From: Streptomyces sp. LX-29
Lineage (GTDB): Bacteria > Actinomycetota > Actinomycetes > Streptomycetales > Streptomycetaceae
Assembly (NCBI RefSeq): GCF_029541745.1
Contig: NZ_CP089746.1
Span: forward strand, 1,612,001-1,676,000
Reading direction: 5' to 3'
DNA length: 64,000 bases
Shown here: one piece after another, positions 8,748 to 19,004 of the stretch
Layout: the number at the start of each line of letters is the position of its first letter
How positions within the stretch are numbered: position 1 is the first letter of the stretch
Made by a program: the position numbers and the translations under genes
The notes under the pieces: model-generated
What the model was told of the DNA's origin: nothing
Databases searched by the model: none
Seen by the model: the letters and a program-made list of their open reading frames with translations, nothing else

Positions 8748-10088
8748 CTAGGGCCGCCTTTCCAGAAGTCGTCCGAGAGGCTTGGGGGGAACGTCGCCGT
8801 GGTCGGCGATCCGCCGGCCGCGCAGCCAGGTGGACCGCACCACTCCGTGGAGGGTCCTCCCCGCGTACGCGGTCACCGGATTGCGGTGGTGCAGGACGGC
8901 CGGGTCGACGGTGAAGGTCTCGTCGGGGGCGAGGACCGCGAAGTCGGCGTCGCGCCCGGCCTCGATGGCGCCCTTGGCCCGCAGCCCGACCAGTTCGGCG
9001 GGGGCGGTGGCCATCCAGCGGGCGACCTCTTCCAGGGTGCGGCCGCGCCGCCGGGCCTCGGTCCAGACGGCGGACAGCCCCAGTTGGAGGGAGGCGATGC
9101 CGCCCCAGGCCCCGCCGAAGTCACCGGTCTTCAGATCCGCGGTGCACGGCGAGTGGTCCGATACGACGCAGTCGATGGTGCCGTCGTACAACCCCTGCCA
9201 CAGCGCGTCCTGGTTGGCGGCCTCGCGGATGGGCGGGCAGCACTTGAACTCGGTGGCGCCGTCGGGGACCTCCTCCGCGGTCAGCGTCAGGAAGTGCGGG
9301 CAGGTCTCGACGGTGACGCGGACGCCCTCGCGCCGGGCGGCGGCGATCAGCGGCAGCGCCTCGGCGGAGGACAGGTGCAGGATGTGCACCCGGGCGTCGA
9401 GCGAGCGGGCCAGCTCGACCAGGCCGGCGATGGCCCGGTTCTCCGCGTCGCGCGGCCGGGAGGCGAGGAAGTCGACGTAGCGCGGGCCGGTGGCGGCCGG
9501 GGCGTCGGCGATGAGCCGGGGGTCCTCGGCGTGCACGATCAGCAGCCCGCCGAAGCCGGCGATCTCGCCGAGCGCCGCGGCCAGCCCGGCGGGGTCGAGT
9601 CGCGGGAACTCGTCCACGCCCGAGTGGAGCAGGAAGCACTTGAAGCCGAAGACGCCGGCCTCGTGCAACGGCGCCAGGTCGGCGAGGTTGCCGGGGATCG
9701 CGCCGCCCCAGAAGCCGACGTCGACATGGGCACGTTCGCGGGCGACGGCCCGCTTGGTCTCCAGTGCCCGGGTGGTGGTGGTCGGCGGGATGCTGTTGAG
9801 CGGCATGTCGACGAGGGTGGTGACGCCTCCCGCTGCGGCGGCCCGGGTCGCCGAGCGGAACCCCTCCCACTCGGCGCGGCCGGGGTCGTTGATGTGCACA
9901 TGGGTGTCGACGAGGCCGGGCAGCAGGACGTCGTCCCCGAGCTCGACCAGCGGGGTGCCGGCGGGGGGTTCGGCCCCGTGGGGCAGTACCGCGGCGATCC
10001 TCCCGGCGGCGACGGCGACGGACGCGGCGCGGGTGCCCTCGGGGGTCACCACGCGCGTCGAGCGCAGCACCAGCTCCACGTCTGACAC
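8748..10088 (-). CDS. allB: Allantoinase
   Basis: Opens the hydantoin ring of allantoin to give allantoate (EC 3.5.2.5). 446-aa amidohydrolase with metal ligands THVH (near residue 60), the carboxylated lysine context [19 protein letters not shown] and SDHSPC. The GTG at 10088 is chosen because GGGAGGG lies 4 bases upstream; a longer frame exists but lacks family similarity. It is the first gene of the allB-alc operon, divergent from allR, with operator-like palindromes in between. Confidence 0.94.
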   Translation of the reverse strand: MSDVELVLRSTRVVTPEGTRAASVAVAAGRIAAVLPHGAEPPAGTPLVELGDDVLLPGLVDTHVHINDPGRAEWEGFRSATRAAAAGGVTTLVDMPLNSIPPTTTTRALETKRAVARERAHVDVGFWGGAIPGNLADLAPLHEAGVFGFKCFLLHSGVDEFPRLDPAGLAAALGEIAGFGGLLIVHAEDPRLIADAPAATGPRYVDFLASRPRDAENRAIAGLVELARSLDARVHILHLSSAEALPLIAAARREGVRVTVETCPHFLTLTAEEVPDGATEFKCCPPIREAANQDALWQGLYDGTIDCVVSDHSPCTADLKTGDFGGAWGGIASLQLGLSAVWTEARRRGRTLEEVARWMATAPAELVGLRAKGAIEAGRDADFAVLAPDETFTVDPAVLHHRNPVTAYAGRTLHGVVRSTWLRGRRIADHGDVPPKPLGRLLERRP

Positions 10089-10125
10089 CCATCCCTCCCA
10101 TTCCCACCGGAACACGGAAGAAAGT

Positions 10126-10140
10126 TTCCATAGAGCGGAA
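10126..10140. promoter_or_regulatory. AllR-type operator, allantoinase promoter
   Basis: TTCCATAGAGCGGAA, a 15-bp dyad of the form TTCCA-N6-GGAA found at five places in the purine region. It lies 38 bases upstream of the allantoinase start. IclR proteins bind short palindromes of this kind; assignment to AllR is inferred from distribution and from the known AllR regulon in S. coelicolor. Confidence 0.7.
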
Positions 10141-10141
10141 T

Positions 10142-10156
10142 TCAACTTTCTGTTGA
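10142..10156. promoter_or_regulatory. Second palindrome (TCAAC-N5-GTTGA), allantoinase promoter
   Basis: TCAACTTTCTGTTGA, extended to a 17-bp dyad by flanking T and A, directly abuts the AllR-type site. The same motif recurs at 20857-20871 and, with one mismatch, at 12633-12647. The regulator is unknown. Confidence 0.55.
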
Positions 10157-10250
10157 AGAGTCTTCACTCCGGCCCCGCCACCCGTCAAGACCTCCTCGCG
10201 GCCCGGCGCCACCCGGTGCGGCGCGGCCGAACGGGCAAAGGTTGGGAAGA

Positions 10251-10265
10251 TTCCATGAGATGGAA
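10251..10265. promoter_or_regulatory. AllR-type operator, allR promoter
   Basis: TTCCATGAGATGGAA is an almost perfect 15-bp palindrome 100 bases upstream of the allR start codon, suggesting autoregulation. Confidence 0.65.
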
Positions 10266-10364
10266 ACCCAATTTCGGAGACGGGTAGGCTGCTCATGGCC
10301 GGCCGGCCAGCACCCTCGCGGCGCTCGCCCGACCGGCGTCACCTGCCCCGGAAAGGAACGCGAC

Positions 10365-11153
10365 GTGCCGTCCGCCGAGCCCAAGACCGCCACCAGCACC
10401 GCCGGCGGGGTCCAGTCCCTGGAGCGCGCCTTCGACCTGCTGGAGCGGATGGCCGACGCCGGGGGCGAGGTCGGACTGAGCGAGCTGTCCGTGAGCAGCG
10501 GGCTGCCGCTGCCCACCATCCACCGACTGATGCGCACGCTGGTGGCCTGCGGATATGTGCGCCAGCAGGCCAACCGCCGATACGCGCTGGGCCCGCGGCT
10601 GATCCGGCTCGGCGAGAGCGCCTCGCGACTGCTGGGCACCTGGGCGCGGCCGTATCTGGCCCGGCTGGTGGAGGAGACCGGCGAGACCGCCAACATGGCG
10701 CTGCTCGACGGCGACGAGGTGGTCTACGTGGCCCAGGTGCCCTCACGCCACTCGATGCGGATGTTCACCGAGGTCGGTCGGCGCGTGCTGCCGCACTCCA
10801 CCGGCGTGGGCAAGGCGCTGCTGGCCGCCGCCCCCGCCGACGAGGTGCGCGCGCTGCTCGCCCGCACCGGCATGCCCGCCGCCACCCAGAAGACGATCAC
10901 TTCGCCGGACGAGTTCCTGGCCGCGCTGGAGCGGGTGCGCGAGACGGGATACGCGGTGGACGACAACGAGCAGGAGCTGGGGGTGCGCTGCCTGGCGGTG
11001 CCGGTCCCCAACTCCCCGACCGCCGCGGCGATCTCCATCTCGGGGCCGGCGGGCCGGGTGACGGACGAGACGACGGAGCAGATCGTGCCGGTGCTCCAGC
11101 AGGTGGCGGCGGAGCTGTCGATCGCCCTGACCACGACCGGCCCGGGCGCCTAG
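10365..11153 (+). CDS. allR: IclR-family allantoin regulator AllR
   Basis: 262-aa regulator: IclR winged helix at residues about 15-80 (VQSLERAFDLLERMADAGGEVGLSELS, then LPTIHRLMRTL) followed by an effector domain with ALLDGDEVVYVAQVPS and HSTGVGKALLA. The GTG at 10365 has AAAGGA upstream; the longer frame is not conserved. Its divergent position to allantoinase and the 15-bp palindromes at ureide and glyoxylate promoters match the S. coelicolor regulator AllR, which represses allantoin genes until an intermediate such as allantoate or glyoxylate is present. Confidence 0.88.
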   Translation: MPSAEPKTATSTAGGVQSLERAFDLLERMADAGGEVGLSELSVSSGLPLPTIHRLMRTLVACGYVRQQANRRYALGPRLIRLGESASRLLGTWARPYLARLVEETGETANMALLDGDEVVYVAQVPSRHSMRMFTEVGRRVLPHSTGVGKALLAAAPADEVRALLARTGMPAATQKTITSPDEFLAALERVRETGYAVDDNEQELGVRCLAVPVPNSPTAAAISISGPAGRVTDETTEQIVPVLQQVAAELSIALTTTGPGA

Positions 11154-11359
11154 CGGCCAACCCGGCGTGGCCGCCACACCGCTGGGAGCGGCCACCCGAA
11201 CATCACGCACTCGGTACGACCCCGTCCCCGGCCCCGGTCGTTTCGGCACCGCCGCACCGCGCCGACTCGGGCCGATCACCCTCGCGACGGGAGCAAGGGC
11301 GCGGGGTCTCGCGAGACGCGACCGCCGTACGCCTCCGGGCCCCGGCGCCCCGGATGCCG

Positions 11360-11773
11360 CTAACCGCCCCGGCCCGCGTCGGCGAAGTCGTCGATCGCCG
11401 CGCGCACCGCGCCCAGGGCCGGCCGCAGCGCGCTGACCGAGCCGACGGCGCCGGCGACGAGCAACAGGGAGCGGCGCAGCCGGGGCAGCTCGGGCGTGCC
11501 GCCGCGTGCCATGGCGTCCAACGTGCCGAGTTCGTCCTCGGCGATGGCGCGGTCGGGTAAGTCCGCCGGATGGGCCGCGAGTTCGCGGCGCAACCGACCC
11601 ACGGCCCGGAGCAGCTCCATCGCTCTCGGATCCTCGTCACCGCCGAACCCGCGCATCCGTTTCACGACTGCGGCGCCCTCCATGGCCGAGGCACCGGGCG
11701 GCTCGCCGAGCCTCACACGATCGCTGGACAACACACGCCTCCCCCTCGCGCGCCGTTGCGCGAAGCCACTCAC
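11360..11773 (-). CDS. DUF5955-type hypothetical protein
   Basis: Small soluble protein with a helical core (RAIAEDELGTLDAMARGGTPELPRLRRSLLLVAGAVGSVSALRPALGAVRAAIDDF). It resembles a Streptomyces family of unknown function. The start is uncertain: the 137-aa frame begins with GTG at 11773, but a GTG with a GGGGGAGG just upstream occurs inside it. No functional link to its neighbours is evident. Confidence 0.6.
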   Translation of the reverse strand: MSGFAQRRARGRRVLSSDRVRLGEPPGASAMEGAAVVKRMRGFGGDEDPRAMELLRAVGRLRRELAAHPADLPDRAIAEDELGTLDAMARGGTPELPRLRRSLLLVAGAVGSVSALRPALGAVRAAIDDFADAGRGG

Positions 11774-11908
11774 CCTCAGGCGGATCAGTTAACGCCACTG
11801 TCCGCATCGAGCGCCACACACAGGGCGAAATCGAGGCTTTCCGTTTACATTTCAACGGACGCGCCGGTCGCTCGACGGTCACCCGCCCCCATGCGGTATG
11901 CACTCTCC

Positions 11909-12535
11909 ATGGCACACGGGACCCATGACACGACGGTCCCCGGCGGATCCGTCGCCGGGCTGCTGCTGGCCGCCGGCGGGGGGCGCCGGCTGGGCGGCCG
12001 CCCCAAGGCGCTGCTGACGCACCGTGGACGGCCGCTGGTGGAGCACGCCGTACGGATCCTGCGGGCCGGTGGCTGCGATCCGGTGCAGGTGGTGCTCGGC
12101 GCGGCGGCGGCCGAGGTGCGAGCCCGCGCGGAACTGACGGGATGCCGACTGGTGGAGAACCAGGACTGGCCTTCGGGCATGGGCTCTTCGCTGCGCACGG
12201 GACTGGCCGCGCTCGACAAGGCGGCCCCCGAGGCGTCCGCGGCGCTGGTCCTGCTGGTGGACCAGCCGCGGATCGGCGCCGAGGCGGTGGCCCGGCTGCT
12301 CGACGCGCACCGGCGCGGCGCGGGCCTGGCGGCGGCCTGCTACGACGGGGAGCGCGGCCACCCGGTGCTGATCGCCCGCGCGCACTGGCCCGAGGTCGCG
12401 GCGAGCGCCGCCGGGGACCGTGGCGCCCGCGCGTTCCTCCGGGCGCACCGCGGGGAGTTGACGCTGGTCGAGTGCGCCGACATCGCCGCGCCGGACGACG
12501 TCGACACCCCGGAGGACCTCACGCTCCTGGAGTGA
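11909..12535 (+). CDS. MocA/MobA-like nucleotidyltransferase
   Basis: 208-aa NTP-transferase with the nucleotide-binding loop LLLAAGGGRRLGGRPKALL at its N-terminus and LVLLVDQPRIG for the metal-binding aspartate. MocA-type enzymes add CMP to molybdopterin for xanthine dehydrogenase-family enzymes, and an xdh operon plus XdhC are in this window, so cofactor maturation is the likely role. It could instead be a general sugar/lactate nucleotidyltransferase. ATG 11909 is preferred; ATG 11891 is in frame. Confidence 0.78.
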   Translation: MAHGTHDTTVPGGSVAGLLLAAGGGRRLGGRPKALLTHRGRPLVEHAVRILRAGGCDPVQVVLGAAAAEVRARAELTGCRLVENQDWPSGMGSSLRTGLAALDKAAPEASAALVLLVDQPRIGAEAVARLLDAHRRGAGLAAACYDGERGHPVLIARAHWPEVAASAAGDRGARAFLRAHRGELTLVECADIAAPDDVDTPEDLTLLE

Positions 12536-12632
12536 ACACGCTCCCGAAGTGTCCTCGGAGGCTCCTCACGGGAGGCGGTGGCACCGCGCGCCACCCTCGT
12601 GGCCGGTTCCACCCCCTCGCACCCGCTCGACA

Positions 12633-12647
12633 TCAACAAACCATTGA
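12633..12647. promoter_or_regulatory. Second-type palindrome, malate synthase promoter
   Basis: TCAACAAACCATTGA matches TCAAC-N5-GTTGA with one mismatch and lies two bases from an AllR-type site, as at the allantoinase promoter but in the opposite order. Confidence 0.4.
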
Positions 12648-12649
12648 AC

Positions 12650-12664
12650 TTCCACCATGAGGAA
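12650..12664. promoter_or_regulatory. AllR-type operator, malate synthase promoter
   Basis: TTCCACCATGAGGAA matches TTCCA-N6-GGAA, in an AT-rich patch of the 350-bp gap (12536-12887) upstream of malate synthase. The rest of this gap holds no gene. Confidence 0.6.
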
Positions 12665-12887
12665 ATTATTCTCCACTGGTCAGAAGCGCTCTGGGTAGCG
12701 GTCGGGCCTCGCCGCGCCCGCCGCGCCCGGCTCCCGCGACCGCGGCACCCCGTGCCGGCATGACCCGCCCGCGGCCCGCGGGCCGTAGCCCCGGCGGCCC
12801 GCGCCCTCGAAGCCGGCCCTCCCTGCCCTCGTCCGTCGGGCCCGTGTCCCGCCGAAGGCCGCGCCCTCACCGAAGGAGTGACCGCCC

Positions 12888-14504
12888 ATGTCCGGACCAG
12901 CACCGTCCCCGCTGGCCGTCGTCGACGCCGAGCCGCTGGAGCGGCAGAGCGAGGTGCTGACCGACGAGGCCCTGAGCTTCCTCGCCGAGCTCCACCGCCG
13001 CTTCACCCCGCGCCGCGACGAACTGCTGGCGCTGCGCGCCGAGCGCCGGGCCGAGATCGCCCGCACCGGCACCCTGGACTTCCTGCCGCGGACCGCGCAC
13101 ATCCGCGAGGACGAGAGCTGGCGGGTCGCCCCCGCCCCGCCCGCGCTGGAGGACCGCCGGGTGGAGATCACCGGCCCCACCGACCGCAAGATGACCATCA
13201 ACGCCCTCAACTCCGGCGCCCGCGTCTGGCTCGCCGACTTCGAGGACGCCTCGGCTCCCACCTGGGAGAACGTCATCCTCGGCCAGCTCAACCTGATCGA
13301 CGCCTACGAGCGCAGGATCGACTTCACCAGCCCGGAGGGCAAGAGCTACGCGCTGCGCCCGGCCGCGGAGTTGGCGACCGTGGTGATGCGCCCGCGCGGC
13401 TGGCACCTGGACGAGCGCCATCTACGGCTGGACGGCCGCGCCCTGCCCGGCGCCCTGGTCGACTTCGGTCTGTACTTCTTCCACAACGCCCGGCGCCTGC
13501 TCGACCTGGGCAAGGGCCCGTACTTCTACCTCCCCAAGACCGAGTCGCACCTGGAGGCCCGGCTCTGGAACGAGGTCTTCGTCTTCGCCCAGGAGCGGCT
13601 CGGCATCCCGCGGGGCACCATCCGGGCCACCGTCCTGATCGAGACGATCACCGCCGCGTACGAGATGGAGGAGATCCTCTACGAGCTGCGCGAGCACGCC
13701 TCCGGGCTCAACGCGGGCCGCTGGGACTATCTGTTCTCGCTCGTGAAGAACTTCCGCGACGGCGGGGCGAAGTTCGTGCTTCCGGACCGCAACGCCGTGA
13801 CCATGACCGCCCCGTTCATGCGCGCCTACACCGAACTGCTGGTCCGCACCTGTCACAAGCGTGGCGCGCACGCCATCGGCGGCATGGCGGCCTTCATCCC
13901 GTCGCGCCGCGACCCCGAGATCAACACCGCGGCCTTCGCCAAGGTCAAGGCGGACAAGGACCGCGAGGCCGGCGACGGCTTCGACGGCTCCTGGGTGGCC
14001 CACCCCGACCTGGTCCCGGTCGCCCGCGCCTCCTTCGACGCGGTGCTCGGCGACCGGCCGCACCAGAAGGACCGGCTCCGTGAGGACGTCCAGGTCACGG
14101 CCGCCGAACTGATCGACATCGCCTCGCTGGACGCCCGGCCCAGCTACGAGGGGCTGCGCAACGCCGTCCAGGTCGGCATCCGCTACATCGAGGCGTGGCT
14201 GCGCGGCCTGGGGGCGGTGGCCATCTTCAACCTGATGGAGGACGCCGCCACCGCCGAGATCTCCCGCTCCCAGATCTGGCAGTGGATCAACGCGGGCGTC
14301 GAGTTCGAGGACGGCCGGCGGGCCACCCCCGAGCTGGTCCGCGCGGTGGCGGCGGCCGAACTGGCCGCCATCCGCGAGGAGACGGGCGAGGAGGCGTTCG
14401 CCGCCGGCCGCTGGCAGCAGGCCCACGACCTGCTGCTGAGGGTGTCCCTGGACGAGGACTACGCGGAGTTCCTCACCCTCCCGGCATACGAACTGCTCGG
14501 CTGA
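12888..14504 (+). CDS. aceB: Malate synthase A
   Basis: Condenses glyoxylate with acetyl-CoA to malate (EC 2.3.3.9). 538 aa, the usual length for isoform A. Visible signatures include [13 protein letters not shown], the catalytic-arginine strand [30 protein letters not shown] and [17 protein letters not shown] clear GAAGGAG lies upstream of the ATG. Here it serves ureide-derived glyoxylate and not a classical isocitrate lyase shunt: no isocitrate lyase is nearby, while an AllR-type operator precedes it. A run of 10 T residues (14514-14523) follows the stop and may aid termination. Confidence 0.95.
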   Translation: MSGPAPSPLAVVDAEPLERQSEVLTDEALSFLAELHRRFTPRRDELLALRAERRAEIARTGTLDFLPRTAHIREDESWRVAPAPPALEDRRVEITGPTDRKMTINALNSGARVWLADFEDASAPTWENVILGQLNLIDAYERRIDFTSPEGKSYALRPAAELATVVMRPRGWHLDERHLRLDGRALPGALVDFGLYFFHNARRLLDLGKGPYFYLPKTESHLEARLWNEVFVFAQERLGIPRGTIRATVLIETITAAYEMEEILYELREHASGLNAGRWDYLFSLVKNFRDGGAKFVLPDRNAVTMTAPFMRAYTELLVRTCHKRGAHAIGGMAAFIPSRRDPEINTAAFAKVKADKDREAGDGFDGSWVAHPDLVPVARASFDAVLGDRPHQKDRLREDVQVTAAELIDIASLDARPSYEGLRNAVQVGIRYIEAWLRGLGAVAIFNLMEDAATAEISRSQIWQWINAGVEFEDGRRATPELVRAVAAAELAAIREETGEEAFAAGRWQQAHDLLLRVSLDEDYAEFLTLPAYELLG

Positions 14505-14719
14505 GCGCCCCCCTTTTTTTTTTGAGGCTCGGTTCGCCTCCGGGCGCCGTGAGCGACTGCCGACGGTCGACCGTGCTCGGCCACTCGTTCCTCGCGGCCT
14601 CCGCGCGCTCTCCCTTTCGGCAGCCGCGCGCCCTTCGGTTCACTCGCCGGTCCAGGCGGGGCCGGAGTGCGAGCGCAGCCGGCCGGGGGCGAACCGAGCC
14701 CGGGTGAGACGAGGGTGCC

Positions 14720-15100
14720 TCAGTTACCGCGGCTGGCGTCGATCACGCAGAAACGATTGCCCTCGGTGTCGGCGAGGACGAGAAAATCGGGGTTCTCGGG
14801 GTAGAGGTCCCAGTCGACGCGCGCGGCACCGAGGGCGATCAGGCGCTCGACCTCGGCCGCCTGGTCGGCGGCGTCGCGGGCGTACAGGTCGAGATGGACG
14901 CGCGGCTGCTCCTGTACGGGGGTGCGGCTGGCGCCGAGCGCGATCCCGGGGCCCCGCTCCCGGCCGTCGGCGGGCAGCAGCACCGTCCAGTCCTCGTCGA
15001 CCCTCCCGTCACGGGGCACGTATCCCAGCGCCTCGCACCAGAAGCCGGCGGCCCGCCGGACGTCCTCGGCTCCCAGCACGACCGTTCCCAGAGTCAGCAT
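14720..15100 (-). CDS. VOC-family protein (glyoxalase/bleomycin-resistance fold)
   Basis: 126-aa two-module VOC protein. It starts LTLGTVVLGAEDVRRAAGFWCEALGY and ends NPDFLVLADTEGNRFCVIDA, the typical begin and end motifs. ATG 15100 is used; ATG 15108 is in frame. Substrate unknown. The gap 14505-14719 contains a distant 12-bp inverted repeat (GCTCGGTTCGCC near 14526 and its complement near 14690) but no gene. Confidence 0.8.
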   Translation of the reverse strand: MLTLGTVVLGAEDVRRAAGFWCEALGYVPRDGRVDEDWTVLLPADGRERGPGIALGASRTPVQEQPRVHLDLYARDAADQAAEVERLIALGAARVDWDLYPENPDFLVLADTEGNRFCVIDASRGN

Positions 15101-15315
15101 GCGCCCCATTCTCGCAGCGGCCTGGACTCGACGGCGGCCGCACCCATGCCCGCACCGGCCCCGACCCGCGACATCACCATCCACAGCCGGACTACCAGGC
15201 GGCCGGGGAGGCTTGCCGCTCTCCATAGGGCGTGGCCGCCATCACACCCGAGTGACGTCACGTCGAACGCCGCTGCGTCGTCCTCGCTACGGAACCGAGA
15301 GAAGGGATCGTGAGG

Positions 15316-15786
15316 ATGAAGGCCGTCATCGTGTGCGCCTCCGTGTCGCACGGCAATACGCGTCGTGTCGCCGACAGCATGGCCCGAGTACTGGGCGCGA
15401 CGGTCGTCTCCCCTGAGCGGGCCGACCCGGCGGAGCTCGCCGACGCCGACCTCGTGGGATTCGGCTCGGGCATCTTCTACGGCAGGTTCCACGCCCGCCT
15501 GACCGACTTCGTCACAGCACTTCCCGAGAGGCAGGGCCGGGCTTTCGTGTTCGCCACCAGCGGGCTCCCGGAGTTACCGCTGGCGCCGTTCGCTCGCCCC
15601 CTGGTCCGGCTCCTCGAAGGCAAGGGCCTCACGGTGGACGGGAGCTTCTCATGCCGGGCGTTGGACACCTGGGCGCCTTTCAAGCTTGTGGGAGGTATCA
15701 ACAAGCAGCGGCCGAACGTCGGGGACCTGGCCGCGGCGCAGGCGTTCGCCAAGCAGCTGCGGGACGGGCGAGGGCCGGTGTCCTGA
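15316..15786 (+). CDS. Flavodoxin-fold protein
   Basis: 156-aa protein with the FMN-phosphate loop SVSHGNTRRVADSMA at the N-terminus and later DLVGFGSGIFYGRFH and FVFATSG motifs of flavodoxins. Probably a FMN electron carrier or quinone-type reductase. ATG 15316 is better spaced from GAAGGG than the GTG at 15310. Convergent to the permease gene. Confidence 0.8.
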   Translation: MKAVIVCASVSHGNTRRVADSMARVLGATVVSPERADPAELADADLVGFGSGIFYGRFHARLTDFVTALPERQGRAFVFATSGLPELPLAPFARPLVRLLEGKGLTVDGSFSCRALDTWAPFKLVGGINKQRPNVGDLAAAQAFAKQLRDGRGPVS

Positions 15787-15806
15787 CGCGTACGCCCCAC
15801 GTCAGG
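15782..15806. terminator. Bidirectional terminator between convergent genes
   Basis: CCTGACG and CGTCAGG form a 7-bp stem overlapping the stop codons of the flavodoxin and permease genes. Confidence 0.5.
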
Positions 15807-17151
15807 CTGCGCCCCATTCCCGCAACGGCTCGGCGGTCTCCGGCTGCTCGCCGTGGCGCCGTCCCAGGTGGTTGAAGGCGAGGTTGAGGGCGACCGCGAC
15901 CAGACAGCCGGTGCTGATGCCCGAGTCGAGGACGACCCGCAGGTCCGCGGGGAAGGCGTGGTAGAACTCCGGGGCGGCGACGGGGATCAGCCCGATGCCG
16001 AGCGCGGCGGCGACGATCAGCGCGTTCTCCCCCTTCTCCAGGTCGGCGGAGGCCAGCGTCCGTACGCCGCTCGCGGCGACCGAGCCGAACAGCACGATGC
16101 CCGCGCCGCCCAACACCGGCAGCGGCACCAGCGAGATGACGGACGCGGCGACCGGCGACAGTCCCAGCAGCACCAGAATGCCGCCGCCGGTGGCCACCAC
16201 ATAGCGGCTGCGCACCCCGGTCATCGCGACCAGCCCGATGTTCTGCGCGAAGGCGCTGCAGGCGAAGCCGTTGAACAGCGGACTCACGGCGGTGCCGAGG
16301 GCGTCCGCCCGCAGACCCCCCTCCAGCGTCCGTTCGTCCGCCGGCCGCTCCACGATCTGCCCGAGGGCGAGCATGTCGGCGGTGGACTCGGTCATGCAGA
16401 CCAGCATGACGACGCACATGGAGACGATCGCCGCCACCTGGAACTGCGGGGCGCCGAAGTGGAAGGGGCTGGGGAAGCCCAGCGGATCCGCCTGCCGGAT
16501 GGCGTCGGCGCTGGTCACCCCGAACGGCACGGCGACGAGCGTGCCGCCGACGAGGCCCAGCAGGATGGCGATCTGTTGCAGGAACCCGCGCAGCACCCGG
16601 CGTAGCACGAGGACCAGCAGCAGCGTGATGGCGGCCAGTCCGAGGTACTTCGCGGCGCCGTAGTCCGCGGCGTGCCGGTCGCCGCCCTGGGCCCAGTCGA
16701 AGGCCACCGGCAGCAGGGATATCCCGATGAGCGTGATGACGGTGCCGGTGACCAGCGGCGGGAAGAAGCGGACCAGCCTGCAGAAGTACGGGGCGAGGAC
16801 GAAGCCGAGCAGTCCGGCCACCAGGGTGGCGCCGAAGACGACCGGCAGCGCGTCCTCGGGTCCGGCCCCGGTGCCGATGGCGATCATCGGGGTGACGCCC
16901 GCGAAGGAGACCCCGTTGACGAAGGGGAGCCGGGCGCCGATCCGCCAGAAGCCCAACGTCTGGAGGAGGGTGGCGATGCCGGCCGTGAAGAGGCTGGCGC
17001 CCATGAGGAGGGTGGTCTCGCCCGTGGAGAGTCCCACCGCCGGGCCGATGATCATCGGCGGGGCCACCACGCCCGCGTACATGGCGGCCACGTGCTGGAG
17101 GCCGCTGGTGAACATCTTCAGGGGAGGCAGAGTCTGATCGACCGGATGCAC
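15802..17151 (-). CDS. Xanthine/urate-type NCS2 permease
   Basis: 449-aa inner-membrane transporter of the nucleobase:cation symporter 2 family with about 12-14 hydrophobic segments. The family motif region reads FNGFACSAFAQNIGLVAMTGVRSRYVV, typical of the uracil-xanthine/urate branch (PucJ/PucK/UacT), where the QNxG motif in this segment shapes specificity. GTG 17151 has AGGAGG upstream. Its setting beside 8-oxoguanine deaminase and uricase supports xanthine or urate uptake. Confidence 0.87.
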   Translation of the reverse strand: MHPVDQTLPPLKMFTSGLQHVAAMYAGVVAPPMIIGPAVGLSTGETTLLMGASLFTAGIATLLQTLGFWRIGARLPFVNGVSFAGVTPMIAIGTGAGPEDALPVVFGATLVAGLLGFVLAPYFCRLVRFFPPLVTGTVITLIGISLLPVAFDWAQGGDRHAADYGAAKYLGLAAITLLLVLVLRRVLRGFLQQIAILLGLVGGTLVAVPFGVTSADAIRQADPLGFPSPFHFGAPQFQVAAIVSMCVVMLVCMTESTADMLALGQIVERPADERTLEGGLRADALGTAVSPLFNGFACSAFAQNIGLVAMTGVRSRYVVATGGGILVLLGLSPVAASVISLVPLPVLGGAGIVLFGSVAASGVRTLASADLEKGENALIVAAALGIGLIPVAAPEFYHAFPADLRVVLDSGISTGCLVAVALNLAFNHLGRRHGEQPETAEPLREWGAA

Positions 17152-17421
17152 GCCGATCCTCCTGTCGGGTGACGCGCCGTGGGGGCACGGGTTTCGGGGA
17201 GGTCCTGCGGATGTGTCGACGGCCGGCCATGTCGACGCTGACATGACAGGTGGGAGTCGGTGGGTGAGTGGGGAGGGAAGTCGCCCCCGGGGCGTGAGTC
17301 GCGTTCCCGCGCCCCGGGGGCGGCGCTCGCGGAACCACGAGGTCCGCGAGCCCGGCCGGGAGCCGTCCCTCCCGGCCGAGTCCGTGGGGCGAGTCAGGCG
17401 TCCGTGGGCCGGCCTCGCGGC

Positions 17422-18798
17422 TCAGTCGGCCGCGGCGAGGCGGGCGAGCCGCCGGGCCTCGTCCCGCGTGCGGCGGGCGATCGCCTCCTCGTCGACCGTG
17501 GTGAGCCGGCCGTCCTCGACCACGGCACGGCCGTTGACGAGGGAGAGGGTCACCGGCGCGGCGGCGCCCAGCACCAGGGCGGCCACCGGGTCGGCGATGG
17601 TCGAGTGGCCGATGCCGTCGAGTCTCCACAGCACCAGGTCGGCCAGCTTGCCCGGCTCCAGCGAGCCGATCTCCTCGGCGCGGCCGAGCACCTGGGCGCC
17701 GCCGTAGGTCCCCAGCCGCAACGCCTGCCGGACGGTGAGGGCGCGCTCCCGATGCCCGCCGAGCCGGTTGATCAGCAGCGCGTTGCGCAGCTCGGTGTGG
17801 AGCTCGCCGGACTCGTTGGAGGCGGTGCCGTCCACCCCGAGTCCGACCGGGACGCCCGCGGCGAGCAGATCGGGGACGCGGGCGATGCCGGCGGCCAGCC
17901 GGGCGTTGGAGGACGGGCAGTGGGCCACGCCGGTGCCGGTGCGCGCGAAGGCGGCGATGTCGGCGTCGTTCATGTGCACGCAGTGCGCCATCCACACGTC
18001 CTCGCCCAGCCATCCGGTGGAGTCGAAGTAGTCGGTGGGGCCCATCCCGAACAGCTCGTGGCAGAACTTCTCCTCCTCCACCGTCTCCGAGCCGTGGGTG
18101 TGCAGCCGTACGCCCTTGCGGCGGGCGAGCGCCGCGCCCTCGCGCAACAGCTCGGTGGAGATGGAGAAGGGCGAGCAGGGCGCCACGGCGATCCGCAGCA
18201 TGGAGTCGAACGAGGCGTCGTGGTAGCGGTCGACGGCCTCCTCGGTGGCGAGCAGGGCGCCCTCTGTGGTCTCCACGGCGAAGTCCGGCGGCAGCCCGCC
18301 GTCCGACTCCCCACGGTCCATGGAGCCGCGGGCCGCGGTGAACCGGACGCCCAGTTCGGCGGCGGCGCGGACCTCCGCGCCCAGCAGGTCGCCGGCGCCG
18401 CGCGGGAAGACGTAGTGGTGGTCCATGGCGGTGGTGACGCCGCCGCGGGCCATCATCGCCAGCGAGCCCTGGGCGGCGGCGTGGACCATCTCCTCGTCGA
18501 TCCGGGCCCAGGTGGGGTAGAGGGCCACCAGCCAGTCGAAGAGGTTGGCGTCCTGGGCCAGGCCCCGGGTGAGCCACTGGTAGAAGTGGTGGTGGGTGTT
18601 GACCAGGCCGGGCGTGGCCAGGTGGCCGGTGCCGTCGACGCGGCGGACCACACCCTCCAGGCCCGCGGGGGCGGGGCCGGCGCCCACCGACTCGATGCGG
18701 TTGCCGGCGACGACGACATGGCCCGAGGCGTGCTCGGTGTCGTCCGCGTCCACGGTCGCGATGGCGCAGTTCTCGATGACGATGCGCGGGGTGGCCAT
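17422..18798 (-). CDS. Probable 8-oxoguanine deaminase (amidohydrolase)
   Basis: 458-aa amidohydrolase of the cytosine/8-oxoguanine/triazine deaminase branch. Metal ligands are visible: NTHHHFYQW (HxH), HTHGSE, AHCVHM and VDGTASNES. Annotated relatives convert 8-oxoguanine to urate (EC 3.5.4.32), which fits its place between a urate-type permease and uricase. Guanine or isoguanine deamination cannot be excluded from sequence alone. ATG 18798 has GGAAC/GAGGAACC upstream. Confidence 0.82.
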   Translation of the reverse strand: MATPRIVIENCAIATVDADDTEHASGHVVVAGNRIESVGAGPAPAGLEGVVRRVDGTGHLATPGLVNTHHHFYQWLTRGLAQDANLFDWLVALYPTWARIDEEMVHAAAQGSLAMMARGGVTTAMDHHYVFPRGAGDLLGAEVRAAAELGVRFTAARGSMDRGESDGGLPPDFAVETTEGALLATEEAVDRYHDASFDSMLRIAVAPCSPFSISTELLREGAALARRKGVRLHTHGSETVEEEKFCHELFGMGPTDYFDSTGWLGEDVWMAHCVHMNDADIAAFARTGTGVAHCPSSNARLAAGIARVPDLLAAGVPVGLGVDGTASNESGELHTELRNALLINRLGGHRERALTVRQALRLGTYGGAQVLGRAEEIGSLEPGKLADLVLWRLDGIGHSTIADPVAALVLGAAAPVTLSLVNGRAVVEDGRLTTVDEEAIARRTRDEARRLARLAAAD

Positions 18799-19004
18799 GG
18801 GAGGTTCCTCGTTCTTCCCTGTGGGGTGAGCACGGGCCCGGGAGGTCGAGCGGGGTGACGACCGGACCCGCGGTACTGCTCGTGTGCGCAGATGCCCCCG
18901 CTCTTCCCCCGGGCCCGGGATCGGGAGCCGGAAGCCGGTCCATGCCATGGTCCGGTTCCGCGATCCGGGCGACGCCGGCGCGCGCGTCGGGGGTGGTGGG
19001 AGGG